Below the pieces are notes generated by a model. That model was not told the DNA's origin. It saw nothing but the letters and a program-made list of their open reading frames with translations, and made no database searches. The position numbers and the translations under genes are program-made. Shown here piece by piece: positions 1 through 10,164 of a DNA stretch of 64,000 nt (positions within the stretch are counted from its first letter, which is position 1; every line of letters begins with the position of its first letter). Source of the DNA: Laetiporus sulphureus 93-53 (taxonomy: Eukaryota; Basidiomycota; Agaricomycetes; Polyporales; Laetiporaceae); NCBI RefSeq assembly GCF_001632365.1, contig NW_024468515.1, positions 420,046 through 484,045 on the forward strand, given 5' to 3'.

Positions 1-150
1 CATTTCTGGCAGGAATGATTCCTGAGGTCCTGACCAGTTTGTCATGACATTCATCAGATTTATTGAAAGGAACAGAATGTTGCCCACAGTGAAACATCAG
101 TTGCTTTGACAATGTGATCATTGAAGATGCAGCTGTATGTTGAAGGAATA
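1..150 (+). repeat. Helitron-type terminal motif (copy 1, cut by window edge)
   Basis: This stretch starts inside a terminal motif that recurs at 35.6 kb (inverted), 41.7 kb and 57.7 kb. It contains a small hairpin, CAGGAA-tga-TTCCTG, at about 11-25, followed by AGGTCCTGA. The other copies show the motif beginning at TTGGGTAAGAGGGCC, which would fall about 20 bases before this window. It lies on the 3' side of the minus-strand Helitron that follows, so I read it as that element's 3' end: Helitrons carry a short hairpin close to their 3' terminus. The canonical CTRR end is not visible, which lowers confidence. Confidence 0.45.
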
Positions 151-1185
151 ATATATTCTGAGTAATCTACAAAGATTACAGTATGGAGAAGGAACCATAC
201 GATAGGACATTGACCAATTATGATATTTATGAACCCGACTTGTGCAATGTGAGGGTGATATGAAGGAAATATAGATATGAGGAACCATAGGTTAACTCAA
301 ATATACTGTATCTATAGTATATCAGTAATATACTGAATATAATATTTGAGGGAAAGGAAACACCCAATCACAGATTAGGGGGTGCTCCTCACAAAGCCCA
401 AACTCAATCATAGATTAGGGGGTGTGCTATCAAGCACATCAAGCTTACCATAAAGATAGTGAATACACTAGTCTTTTTATGCGAGTATCTGCTTTGTCAT
501 CAGATAAACATGATAATGCAAGTATCTTTCAAGGCTTGGCTAGCAGAATGCCATACTGATTTGGCTTGTTAAAGCTTACAATTGATTGATGTGACATTTA
601 GTCCTGAGCATGACAAATAAACTGCATCACATTTATGGCAGTCACCCATATCCGGCTCATTTGATAGCCTACTGTAGACAAACTTCACTGTCTCAGCAAG
701 TCTGTATTCATTTGACATGATATTTCTAAATCAGGAAATTAGCATATAATACTGCGAAGGCAAGCAGACAGACAATGTAACCGAGCCTAGTGAAAGTCAA
801 CCAAGATTGCATCCATACTAGTTCTTATATCACAAAGAACCACTGTTTTCCTTAAATGGTTAGAAACCAATAAAACCAACCCAGATTGTGGAGTTATCAA
901 TCTGAAGAAGTGCATGACACTTGACTAGCTCAAATATTCAATCAAGTCTCACATACAAAATCTTCACTCGATCGAATATCTTCACTTTGCATAGTATCTT
1001 GTGAAATATACTGTGACAAATAGGGCAGACACTGTCCTTGAAACAAACTCCCTGTTTCTAAATACTTTAGTGAAGTAAGGGCAAGCACCGTGCTTGAAAC
1101 AAATTCTTTGTTTCTGAAGCATTTGGACCTGGGCAGCTTTGAGTGCCCTATGGCATGTGACTTTGCATGATTCAAAAATCATATA
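151..1185. other. Non-coding stretch with short direct repeats
   Basis: No gene is recognisable. Two small duplications are visible. One is AATCAYAGATTAGGGGGTG at about 366-384 and 406-424 (period 40). The other is a roughly 56-bp tandem pair at about 1022-1076 and 1078-1127, built around CTTGAAACAAAYTCYYTGTTTCT. The block GGCAGCTTTGAGYGCC occurs at 1132 and again near 1523. Position and lack of coding signal fit the 3' untranslated part of the Helitron. Confidence 0.5.
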
Positions 1186-1269
1186 CTGGTCGAGATTCGA
1201 ACTTGGTACTTCACCCATTCAAGTGGCTTAGGGGCTAAGCCATGATGTCCAAGTTCGCCAGAGACCACC
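1186..1269 (-). repeat. tRNA-like sequence (Ser/Leu-type), probably SINE head or tRNA pseudogene
   Basis: Read on the minus strand, these 84 nt have an A-box-like TGGCGAACTTGG, a perfect stem-loop TGGCTTA-GCCCC-TAAGCCA in the anticodon position, an extra arm with stem ACTT...AAGT as in class II tRNAs, and a B-box-like AGTTCGAATCT. Four base pairs of the acceptor stem form (GGTC/GACC). The anticodon loop lacks U33 and the T stem has mismatches, so this is not a working tRNA gene. A degenerate tRNA pseudogene or the 5' head of a tRNA-derived SINE is the likely explanation. The order of boxes, length and long variable arm make chance less likely. Confidence 0.5.
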
Positions 1270-1866
1270 TGACTATACTCAAGGTCAGCCTCGACCCCCC
1301 TTGAGTGCACAGGTTCATGTCTCAGCAGGAACAAAGATTATCACGACTTAATCCCTGACTCGACAGCCATAACACAGAAGCACGAAGTCCACAAGGACTG
1401 AAGATTGAAAACCTGGATAAATCTACCACGGAGTGGTACACGAACAGTTGAGTATCTTTTTTGCGATACATCCATGCATCGTATAATGACCTAGTGCATG
1501 TCTTTAAACTGCAAGCACCATTTGGCAGCTTTGAGCGCCACCATTTTGACCTAAAGCAAGTCTTTAAACTGCATCACCTGTAGATACCAGAGGTTCTAGA
1601 CCCGGTATATGGGGTCTTTACCCACATGTATATATACCAGGTAGCTACACCACAATCTATAGTGACTTCTCCACTGAGAGACTTGACCCCTTAACTGGGA
1701 GTCTTGTAGCCTTGCCTACTAAGTCCTCAGCTTGCTATGTGTCCTTGCACATGCTGCACTAGCATGTAGCTTCTTTATCACTGTATTTAGCAGAACATTG
1801 TATTATGGCAAAGAAGACTATTGAGAAGCGATCATGTGTAACAGACCATGTTTTTATTATCAGAGG
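1270..1866. other. Non-coding stretch between tRNA-like sequence and Helitron coding part
   Basis: I see no coding signal. A short direct duplication is present: GACCTAGTGCATGTCTTTAA at about 1488 and a related block ending GTCTTTAAACTGCATCACC at about 1549-1579 (period about 61 bp). Probably part of the Helitron 3' region. Confidence 0.4.
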
Positions 1867-1869
1867 TAT

Positions 1870-2788
1870 TCAGGATAGTTTAGTGTAGATTGCCACAGAG
1901 CTAAATCTACCATGTGCTTTGTTGAGAAGAGTAGGGTGTGCCATTTTCAGAGGGTCTTCTAAAGTTGAAGTATTCCCTGTAACAATTCCATCATTATACC
2001 ATGTTTGATTATTGATGTCAACAATCCTGGCAGTGAAATGAAACCCACCAAAATAAATAATACCACACAAGCGAAATTTTGTACCTTGTTCTCCGATGTA
2101 CACAGCAGGATCTAGTTGAATCTGCTTCTGATTTGTTATGAATGCTAAGAAGTTAGGGATGTTAGCAAATACATATCTTCTGACCAGCCTTCCATGACAA
2201 GTTTGGCACATCAACTGAGTCTTTTTAGAAAGAAGGGTTTGCAGCCATTCTGATAGTTTTCTGTTTTTTTGAAGAACCCAACTTGACAGAGGACTCTCTC
2301 CAGATTGATAAACTGCAGTCCCATAAATCAATAGAAGTGTCTTCTGCATTGATGACAGCATTGCAGTGGTGACAATGAAGTTGGATGGCAATGTTGGAAG
2401 ATGAAGACTGAAGCATAGCAGAACACAAGCTGTAGATGTCTGTGCCATCTTTTCCAGTGGTGGGAAATGCTGCAGGATCTGCAATGTGTAATTTTGCATG
2501 AATAATGTCTCTTGCATCTTCCATAGAACATTGACCTATCTGTACCTTGATAAAAATGTTAGTGAACTTGCGGAGAAAGTCATTCTGGTTGCTGACCAAT
2601 TCACTCCATTGATCTGGACAATCTTTGAAGACCTTGAGAAGTATGGAGAAAAGGCTATCATAGGCACAACTGTAGTTGTTCTCATCCCATATGAAACCAA
2701 CAGGGCTTGAGTACAAGGAGAGGGGTGAAGTGGACCTTTTCTTTTTGTCATTGGAGTGTTTTTCATCACTGACACGCTTGCGTTTCAC
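1870..2788 (-). pseudogene. USP-like cysteine peptidase domain at the C-terminal end of the Helitron protein
   Basis: The coding trace continues from the helicase through a frame change at a homopolymer A run (about 2782-2788). A basic, NLS-like stretch is followed by a Cys box, NNYSCAYDSLF, with the candidate nucleophile Cys at about 2666-2668. Two CxxC pairs (HCHHC and CQTC) suggest a zinc ribbon. They lie on either side of a second frame change near the T7 run at about 2261. A His box FGGFHFTARI (His at 2038-2040) is followed by WYNDG (Asp at 1990-1992). Cys, His and Asp in this order match the C19 (ubiquitin-specific protease) arrangement. I infer a deubiquitinase-like domain fused to or encoded just after the helicase. 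Both frameshifts leave it broken here. Confidence 0.6.
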
Positions 2789-4566
2789 CTTTTTTTCCCA
2801 TCCTGGTCATTGCTGACCATGGACAAAGTCTTTATTCCCTTTTCAGGCACATATCTGTACACAGGTTTGATTTTCATCAGTTTTTTCTGTGCCACTGAGG
2901 CCTTTTGTGCATCATCAACGTGTTTGGAAGGTTTGCCCAGCATTTGCCAGGGACTGTCAGGCTCTGGGTCATCCAGTGGATATGGATCTTCGTTAGACCA
3001 CTTTAGTGCCTTGTGCATGGTCCCTCTCCATGCTCTGTAGGAAACAATCAAAGCATTTCTGGTTACACCTTTGACAATGTCTGGCAACTTTTTGTTGTAT
3101 CGAAGGTTTGTGATTTCATCTAAAAGTTCAAGGTCTCTAAATTCTTGTCTCAGTGAACCAGAGATGCCCCTCATCAACTTACGCTCATCGAAGCCTTGAA
3201 CAATTAGGGTTCCTTGATATGTAGAGCCCTTAGAGAGACAGGTGTATATGGACTGATGAGACTTGCAATTTTGGAGATCACATACATTGTCAGGCCTTGT
3301 GCGACCTTGGGAGGTGAAGTCGGTCATAGCAAAATTAAGTATAACTGCGACTTGGTCTCTTACAATGGAGACCGTTCGATCATTGGGCATGATGCATGCA
3401 ATTTTCATCAGCTGGTGACTAATAGGGACTACATTTTCAGGTAGTCCTTCCAACTTGATGGGTGTAGGAGCAGAGGTTAGTTGAACAAAGAGGGTGTCTA
3501 GGGCCAGCTTGTTATCCTCCAAAGGTCTCGCCTTCCACCCAGCCACTACGCCTTCTGCACCATTGGTCACACAACACTCAGTAGCCTCATTGCTCTTAAT
3601 CATGACTGGCATGCCTATGCATAGGGTCAATTTTCTGGGATGGTTATCAGTACAGTCATGAGGTAGATTCCACAAGACTCTCTGAGTTTCAGGGTCTATG
3701 ACATTGGATGACCTTTGTGGATTTACAGTAGCATGTTTTGCCTTTCTTCTCTTTTCCTCTGCATTTGATCTTCACTTGTCTTCAGAGTAAAATGTAATGA
3801 GTTGTTGTCCTATCTCTCTGACAAAGCATGTACAGCCAAGGTCGTTGATTTTGTCTCGATACGCATTCCAGGGGGTGATGAAGGAGACATTTCTGAATCT
3901 GGGCTGATTTAACTTTGGCCTATCTGCAGCATGACCTGCTATATATCCCTTCAAATGTTGTATGTCTGCCTGGGTGCAGGACTTGTATCTTAAGTTTCCC
4001 AAAGCCTTTCTTATTTTTGCATTATCAGGAGTTTGCTGCTTTTGTCTCATGTTCTCTCTCAAGATTACTGCAGTTGTGAACTGGTGCCAAAGTGATTTGC
4101 CTATGGATGATTCTTGTTCATAGTGACTGCTGGTGATGTGCAGCACTGATCTGACTTTATGGGAAAACAATGAATGCCCTGATCCTGCAGGGGAAAGCTG
4201 TGCAAAGTCTCCTGAGAAAATCATGTTTATTCCTCTGAATGGCTTTCCTTCATTTTTGACAGCTGAGCGCATCCTAGAGCATATTTTGTACAAACTGTGG
4301 CAGTCCACCATTGACACCTCATCTAAAAAAATGTACTCAATGCATTGAAGACACGCTCTTACTTGAAGGAGGCTGGCGGCAGAATCTGAAGTGTACTTGC
4401 TCATTCCTAGGATAGAGTGATATGTTGAGCCAGCAATCAAGGCAGCAGCTGATCCAGTTGGGGCAACACAGAGAAATCTGTAACTCTCTTTACGTTCATT
4501 GAAAAAATGGGACAATGCCTTTATGACCTGAGATTTACTGGTTCCTGCCATACCACCAAGGTACAT
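2785..4566 (-). pseudogene. Helitron PIF1-family helicase domain
   Basis: SF1B PIF1/RecD2-like helicase, the motor that unwinds DNA during rolling-circle transposition. The part starting at 4566 carries a Walker A-like GGMAGTSKSQ, in which the Gly before Lys expected in GTGKS is Ser (codon 4537-4539), and a Walker B YIFLDEVSMVD. Further on are GDFAQLSP and VILRENMRQ, typical of PIF1 motifs III-IV. An in-frame TGA at about 3772-3774 interrupts the reading frame, which then continues (3675 downwards) through VLWNLPHDCTDNHPRKL, GMPVMIKSN and AEGVVAGW, the late helicase motifs seen in fungal Helitron proteins. The reading frame changes near 2785. The stop, the frameshift and the altered P-loop mean that this copy is unlikely to be functional. 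Confidence 0.85.
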
Positions 4567-5860
4567 CTTTAGCTGTTCTCCACTGAGGTTTGTGGCATGA
4601 TTGACAACAATTCTAAACCCACATTCCTGCTCTTTGTTTAGTTTGAAGAGTGTATTAGTATCATCAATGAGCTTTTAATCTTTTTTCTCCTTCGCTTTGA
4701 AACCCTTCTCGAGATAAGACATGTCAATCACTTTGACCACATCTATATATTTATTCACCACAGCTCCTGTTGCCTTGTCAACAACATTGTTTGCAACTGC
4801 TTGATCTGTGCGAGACTGTATGATTTCCTTTTTTCTTTCAGCAAGAAGCAATCACCACTCTGAAGCAGTATGGCCCTTTTCGTCACAAAATTCAGTAGAT
4901 GGAAAATGACCTTGAGTGACATCACATCCTTCGGGAAGGTTGTCCATCCATCCAGAAGTATGCATGATGTTTTCCGCATGCATCATGTGTGTTAACCGCA
5001 ATTGAGCCTTGGTTCCCAAGTTATCCCACTCAGAAATATTGCCAAGAACATCGTAGTGTGTGGTGACCTCATCAGCAGCATGTTGTATTTTGTAATCATG
5101 ATCTAGTGCATCAATATCATCATTGTTCATGCTAAACGGCATTCCACCAACATTTGCTTCTGCTTTCCTCAGCTTTGCGAAGTTATCTCTGTCATGGTTA
5201 CACTCATATCTAATGTGCATGTAGTCCATGATCTATCTCTGTCTGTCAGTAAATTGATGTTGCTCAAAAAGATCATTCCATGACATCATCTGGTCACATT
5301 TGAGGTCGTGTCCTGACCTCCACAGCTTGAATAGAGTTAACATGGTCATGCAGTATTCCTCTCGATTGTCACTGTCTCTATGAGGCAATGCATCACCAAC
5401 AAAATTAGGAATCATGCTTTTGTCCTCTGGCAGAAACCTTACTTGCTTGGATTGATATCGAGGGTGGGTCAGCAAAAAGCGTGCAGGTTGAAGCTTACAG
5501 TCTGCGATATCTGCTTGCTCATCTGCATGAAATGTCTTTACATTTTCTGAGGTGAGCAATAGCTCATCATTGCTGTCAGATGAATCCATACATCAGTGTA
5601 CATCATCAGAGAAACTGGCCTCAGAAGAGCTTTCTTCATTTTCCTCTTTTGCTGGAACGAGCTCCTCTTCACTTTCTTCATCCTTTTCTGTCTGAATAGA
5701 AGTTATGCGGAAAGATGGCCGAAGCAGAAGCTCATCATCTTCATCTTCAGGCTGTAGAGATCATTGCTCATCATTGATGAAAGGTTGGATAATCTTTGAC
5801 GACAACTCAGGGGCAGAAACGTCTTTCGTGAACTTATGCGACTCTTTCTTTACTCATCAA
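4567..5860 (-). pseudogene. Helitron linker between Rep and helicase domains
   Basis: Open segments at 4852-5229 and 5233-5589 on the minus strand are collinear with the flanking Helitron domains. The first contains YMHIRYECNHDRDNFAKLRK and an acidic part. The second contains LQPARFLLTHPRYQSKQV and TMLTLFKLWRSGHDLK. Both match the kind of segment that follows the Rep domain in basidiomycete Helitron proteins (arrival of large acidic and WRSG-type motifs before the helicase). Stops near 5231 and 5590 and a frame change near 4900 break it. The region 5590-5860 is Ser/Asp/Glu-rich on this strand. No separate function is claimed. Confidence 0.6.
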
Positions 5861-5862
5861 AT

Positions 5863-6880
5863 TCAATCATACAGGCACGTTCCTTCGAAGATTGAAGGTT
5901 TATATATGTAATTGTCTACTGCAGACAGCGCTACAAACTTGCCTCGAGTTTGAGTTAATATCACTTTTTTTGGAGGCTCAGGAACAGTGAATATCTTTGT
6001 TTCACCGGTTTGCTTATCATCGTCCCAAGCGGTACATACCTGCTTTATGAAACTTTTCCACATGCACACATTAAAAGTGTAGTTAGTGTAATGATCTTTG
6101 TGTTTCAGAAGATACAAGCAGGCCATTGGTCCTCCGATCTCCACGCCGGCTGTCAATGCATTAACAATTTTTGTCAGTAACATCTGTCCTTTCTGTATTC
6201 TGTCTGTGTCCCCTGCGATTAGGTTTTCACTTCTATCAAATACCTTGCAGACAGTTTCAAACATTACATGGATTTTTAGAGGTGTCTTGGTGATATAGTC
6301 AGTTACATAAGCAATAACAGATTTGATTGTGATCTCCGACATGAGACTCATGACGTCCGTGTTGCATCGAAGAAGATATGTAACAATCGGAGTGAGTGTA
6401 TTGATCCACGCCTCACCCTTTTTGATGTTGAGGGCCCCTGTTTCAGGATCAACCATGGTTTCGGTATAGGTTATACATGGAAAATGAGCCTTGCAGGTTC
6501 CATACTTGTTATCTTTGCATCCCTGGAGACATCAGTGACGATTGGACAGATAGATGAGCTCATTCACTTCAAGACACTGTTCTTTCCACCACTTTTCCCA
6601 GGTTGCACACTTCTGACAGTCATTGCAGTTTTTTTTTTCATACAGCACATCAGGACCAGTTTGGACAGGGTAAGTGTAGGGGGTACACGTTCTTCCTGCA
6701 CATTCAAGTTTTTGATGTGCTGGCAGATGTCTTTCATTATTCTGTTATGAAATTCCCCAACATATACACTTTCAAGATATTCTACAATCTCTCTCTGAAA
6801 ATCTGAATTGTGATCGAGGATTCTATCTCAGATCTGCTGAGGACTTAGACAATTTTTTATCCATATCATCATATGCATGT
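5863..6880 (-). pseudogene. Helitron Rep (HUH-Y2) core
   Basis: Replication initiator of the HUH class, which nicks and joins single strands during rolling-circle transposition. On the minus strand LTLHMHMMIWI supplies the HUH metal-binding motif (His-Met-His codons 6873-6881). About 580 bp downstream, AYVTDYITK supplies the pair of tyrosines (codons 6307-6309 and 6295-6297), followed by a conserved Lys. Between them the trace EYLESVYVGEF and a Cys-rich part can be read only by changing frame, so frameshifts occur around 6480-6750. The segment 6456-5863 is one uninterrupted frame and includes the block GPMACLYLLKHKDHYTNYTF, characteristic of fungal Helitrons. Catalytic residues survive although the gene is broken. 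Confidence 0.85.
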
Positions 6881-7949
6881 GCAGTGTTAGGCATCCTTGC
6901 TGTTCAACAGTTTCATAGTATGCTGCTGTCTCCCTGTATATACCTCTTCAGTTCTGATTCACACCTAGAACATGGTTTATGAACAGCTCCACCACAAATT
7001 TGAAAAACTGAGCACCAGTGACCAGATTAGATGCAATAAGTCACCAGCACTCATTATCTATGCGAAACTCTGGCATGATGTCTTGTTTGGTGTCTGCAAA
7101 GTAAAGGGCGATGGGATGATTGATATCGGCAGGTGCAAGGTGATGAACCAAAAGGCACACCGAGATACGATGTGAGCGCCCATATTTCATTACGCATACA
7201 TTTGCAATTTGTTAAGGAGCCTTGGACTTGGCTGCGATATGGTCCAGGTCATTTATGATCTTGAAACACTCCTTCTCAGCATTGGTCTCAGGCTTTACAA
7301 GGCCATTTCCGAGTTGGGTAATCAGACTTTCCAGAGCAACCAAAGGCAGGTTGATGATTTTGTTTGCAATCTCATGAAAATTTTGTTTTTTGATCAACAG
7401 GTATCCGGCTGTGGTCGCATTTTTAATTTGTTCATGATTAAAGGTGACAAGAGGAAAATATGGTTCGAGCTGAAAGCACTTATCGTGATACATGAGCAGT
7501 TGTTGCTTCCTTTTGGACTCAGACACCCGTCTAGACCCACGGACATTGTTCAGGCCTCCCAAGCTGTAAAGAAATAACCAGGGGAATATCTGAGGATACA
7601 GCTGAGGGTTGTGATATAAGCTTTGAGAATTTTGTTGCTGGCCGACACCCAGAACCTTGCTTTTTCTGAACTGATGAATAGCCTTTGCCCTTATCAACTG
7701 ATAATTGTCATCGAGGAGGTTGACATACACATCCCTGGTAAGACCATGAATGGTGAATGGACAGGGACCGTCAATGGTACCTTCATTCATTTCAAGGTCA
7801 TTTACTGCCGTAGCTTCTGGAGCCTTGTTCATATATCCATCATGGTAGTCTACAATGACTGGAGGAACATTCTCTGAATAGCTATTGAGATTGTCATAGG
7901 ATTTGTTCAAGTCTATGTAATTGTCGTAGTTTAGCTTCAGCCACTCCAA
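6881..7949 (-). pseudogene. Helitron_like_N domain
   Basis: The frame starting at 7949 contains YPQIFPWLFLYSLGGLNN (fungal Helitrons usually have YPxxFPWLFPYGLGG), then QLLMYHDKCFQLEPYFPLVTFNHEQIK. This is the Helitron_like_N region that precedes the HUH motif. Downstream, 7200-6890 still reads as coding-like (ISVCLLVHHLAPADINHPIAL, then TGAQFFKFVVELFINHVLG) but is cut by stops. The order DUF6570-like, Helitron_like_N, HUH, Y2, helicase, peptidase runs without inversion across 9.0 to 1.9 kb. That is why I treat all these pieces as one element. Confidence 0.8.
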
Positions 7950-8990
7950 TGCTTTCGCAACCTTGTTACATCTTACCAGAAATAGAGTTCTGGCAAATTC
8001 CTTATCTGTGGGTTTGCAAGGGCCAATTTATATGAATGCGAGTACTTCATCAAGTTCTTCCTGACTAGGAGCCAAGCTTCGGTAAATCTTTGGCATTGAC
8101 ACGGAATGGCATATGGCATTGGCGCACATTTTTCACATACTGGATACCTTGACCTGGATTATGCAGTAGTTGTGCTTAACCCTCGATACAAGCATTTTCT
8201 CACACCACATTAGGTCTTGCAGTTCAGGAGGGATCTCAACGATCCAAAGTCCATTAGCAAGAGAATTTGTCAGGAGCAAACCTCTTTCGAGATCTTGTAG
8301 ACATTCCATACAAACTTGATCACAGTTGGGTAAAATGACCGGTCCTTTCAACTCTGGAATTGGATTGTTGCACTTTTTTGCTCCTTTCTGGTAATTACTG
8401 ATGCCGTTGGCATTAAGATGGCTAGGTCTACGTCACAATCTGACAGCTTGGTCAGAGTTGTTTTTCATCGCAATTGACCACAAACTGCACACACAAATTC
8501 CAAAAAATTCTCCTTCTCGATGTCTTCACAAAAACCATTGATGGTCTCATTTAGGAGCTCTTTGGTCAGAGGAGATGGAGGAAAGCCTTTGCAGTTCCAC
8601 GTGGTCTTCAGCACATGAAGTCAGGTTTTTCACATCCATTTGACACTCACTGCAATCAACTTAGGGTTGAAGATGGAAACAAGTTCAGGACATGACATGC
8701 AGTGATGTTGCAGGAGCAGCATTTGTAGTTGTTCTCTGGCTAACTTCCTTTGTATGAGGTCAATCTGGTGTGTCCGACATATGGATATAAGGGCATTCTT
8801 GGACAGCTTTTGTGCCAACGTCAATAATGAAACATGTGCATAAACTGCACCTTTTTGTTCAGTTTGAGGTGGAGGAGCATTCACGATGTAGCCCTCATAT
8901 TCGTACTTGCTTGAATGGTCAATGTGCATTCCTGGCAGGATGAAAGTCTCAACCTCTTTGGTGGTCCATTGATAAAGCCTTCCTGATTTC
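7950..8990 (-). pseudogene. Helitron N-terminal region with DUF6570-like domain
   Basis: Minus-strand segments are collinear with the Helitron. The piece from 8351 to 8133 reads VCMECLQDLERGLLL, then LANGLWIVEIPPELQDLMWCEK, followed by LVSRVKHNYCIIQV. This is the pattern of the DUF6570 domain found N-terminal to Helitron_like_N in fungi. Just before it FLEFVCAVCGQL is visible (about 8500-8470), and after it ALEWLKLNYDNY (7949 downwards). Further upstream, 8990-8630 contains a basic helix resembling a SAP-type motif (ALISICRTHQIDLIQRKLA) and ends in a stop at 8630. Stops at about 8010 and 8460 interrupt the frame. The true start is not clear: the frame stays open to 9481, but that part does not look coding. 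Confidence 0.65.
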
Positions 8991-10160
8991 GAAGCTCCTC
9001 CAACCAACAAGGGTTCCTGGTGTATGAAAGACAGGCAGAGTTCAGACACAATATGAAATTTTTGAGGACCAGAAAGGTGAATCTGCCAGTTGATTAGGTA
9101 TAGGAAGAAGGATGTGCAGCATTGGAGGAAAAAAAGTTTAAAATCATGACGTCTCATCAGGAACCTTAAGAACGATATCTGAATCGAAGTCACCCTATGC
9201 AGGGAAGGTACTACCAGTTGAAATAGAGTGTGAATGAAGTGATGTGTGCTGCGGAGTAATGTGTGATCAAAGGTGAAAATGTCATTAGCAAAGCCACGAA
9301 CTAACATCAAATGGTGAGAATAATTATGAGACGATGAAATAACATGCAGATATAAGATGATTGTCACATAGGGGCTTTGTACCTGATACATGTAGATGTC
9401 AAATGAAGTGTGATGTAAATGATAACAGAACGATGTATTCATGAGCATTGGTTGGTGAGCGACGTCAATGGTTTCATACAAACCAAATTTACATCATACT
9501 GTACATCTGGATGGGAGAAGGGTATTTGCACAGCTCGGGGTCTTTTTGTCATCGTAATCCGATGGTAGAGGACTTTTGTAGGAAGTGTTTCTCAGGGCTC
9601 CACCGCAGCGCAACATGGAATTGGTTTTAAGGATGTCCGCCATCATCTGATGGTGTGGTCCATTGAAGTGTGTATTATCATTTAGAGAGAGCGAGAAAGC
9701 ATTATGCGAGACTTCAGTAGGACCGATGTGATCGAGTGATATAAGCATCATGAAGACATGTACAATTAGCATCCATAGTACCAGGGCCACTGATTTTCAT
9801 AAATGATGCTGAGAATGGAAGATTTTCATCGTGAATCGAGTGGAGGAAGGATGCAGAGAATGGGGAGACCACGGAAAATGCTACAGCTCTGAGCGATCAT
9901 CATTCTGAAAACATCCTTCTGGCTTGGAAAATGGTTCATACGTGAAAACCCGGATTTCCTTGACCACCAATACCATTTGCAACGAGAAACATTCTTAAAG
10001 GATGAACAATGTTTCCTTGCTTTGAGATTGCCGAAACTAACAACATCAGCCAGAAAATATGGTCTTAAACATTTCAACCCGGCTCAGCTGTTGGATCATT
10101 TCATTTGGACCGCTTTTATTTGTTGCTATGGAATTGTAATGGAAAACAATACGGAAGAGC
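8991..10160. other. Helitron 5' flank / unassigned DNA
   Basis: Expected to hold the Helitron 5' end and promoter, but no clear TC-starting terminus can be picked by eye. At about 9855-10100 on the plus strand there is a weakly protein-like trace (MGRPRK, then FIRENPDFLDHQYHLQ and FLALRLPKL) with a stop in it. It could be a fragment of a DNA-binding gene family common in Agaricomycetes, or chance. I assign no function. Confidence 0.3.
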
Positions 10161-10164
10161 ATAT

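Noticed and set aside
1186..1269. Functional tRNA gene
   Set aside because: U33 is missing, the acceptor stem pairs at only four positions and the T stem has mismatches.
5705..5911. Ser-rich open frame on the plus strand
   Set aside because: It is the antisense of the acidic linker of the minus-strand Helitron protein; low complexity.
6484..6806. Hydrophobic plus-strand frames resembling a membrane protein
   Set aside because: They lie opposite the Helitron Rep region, where the minus strand carries the recognisable conserved blocks.
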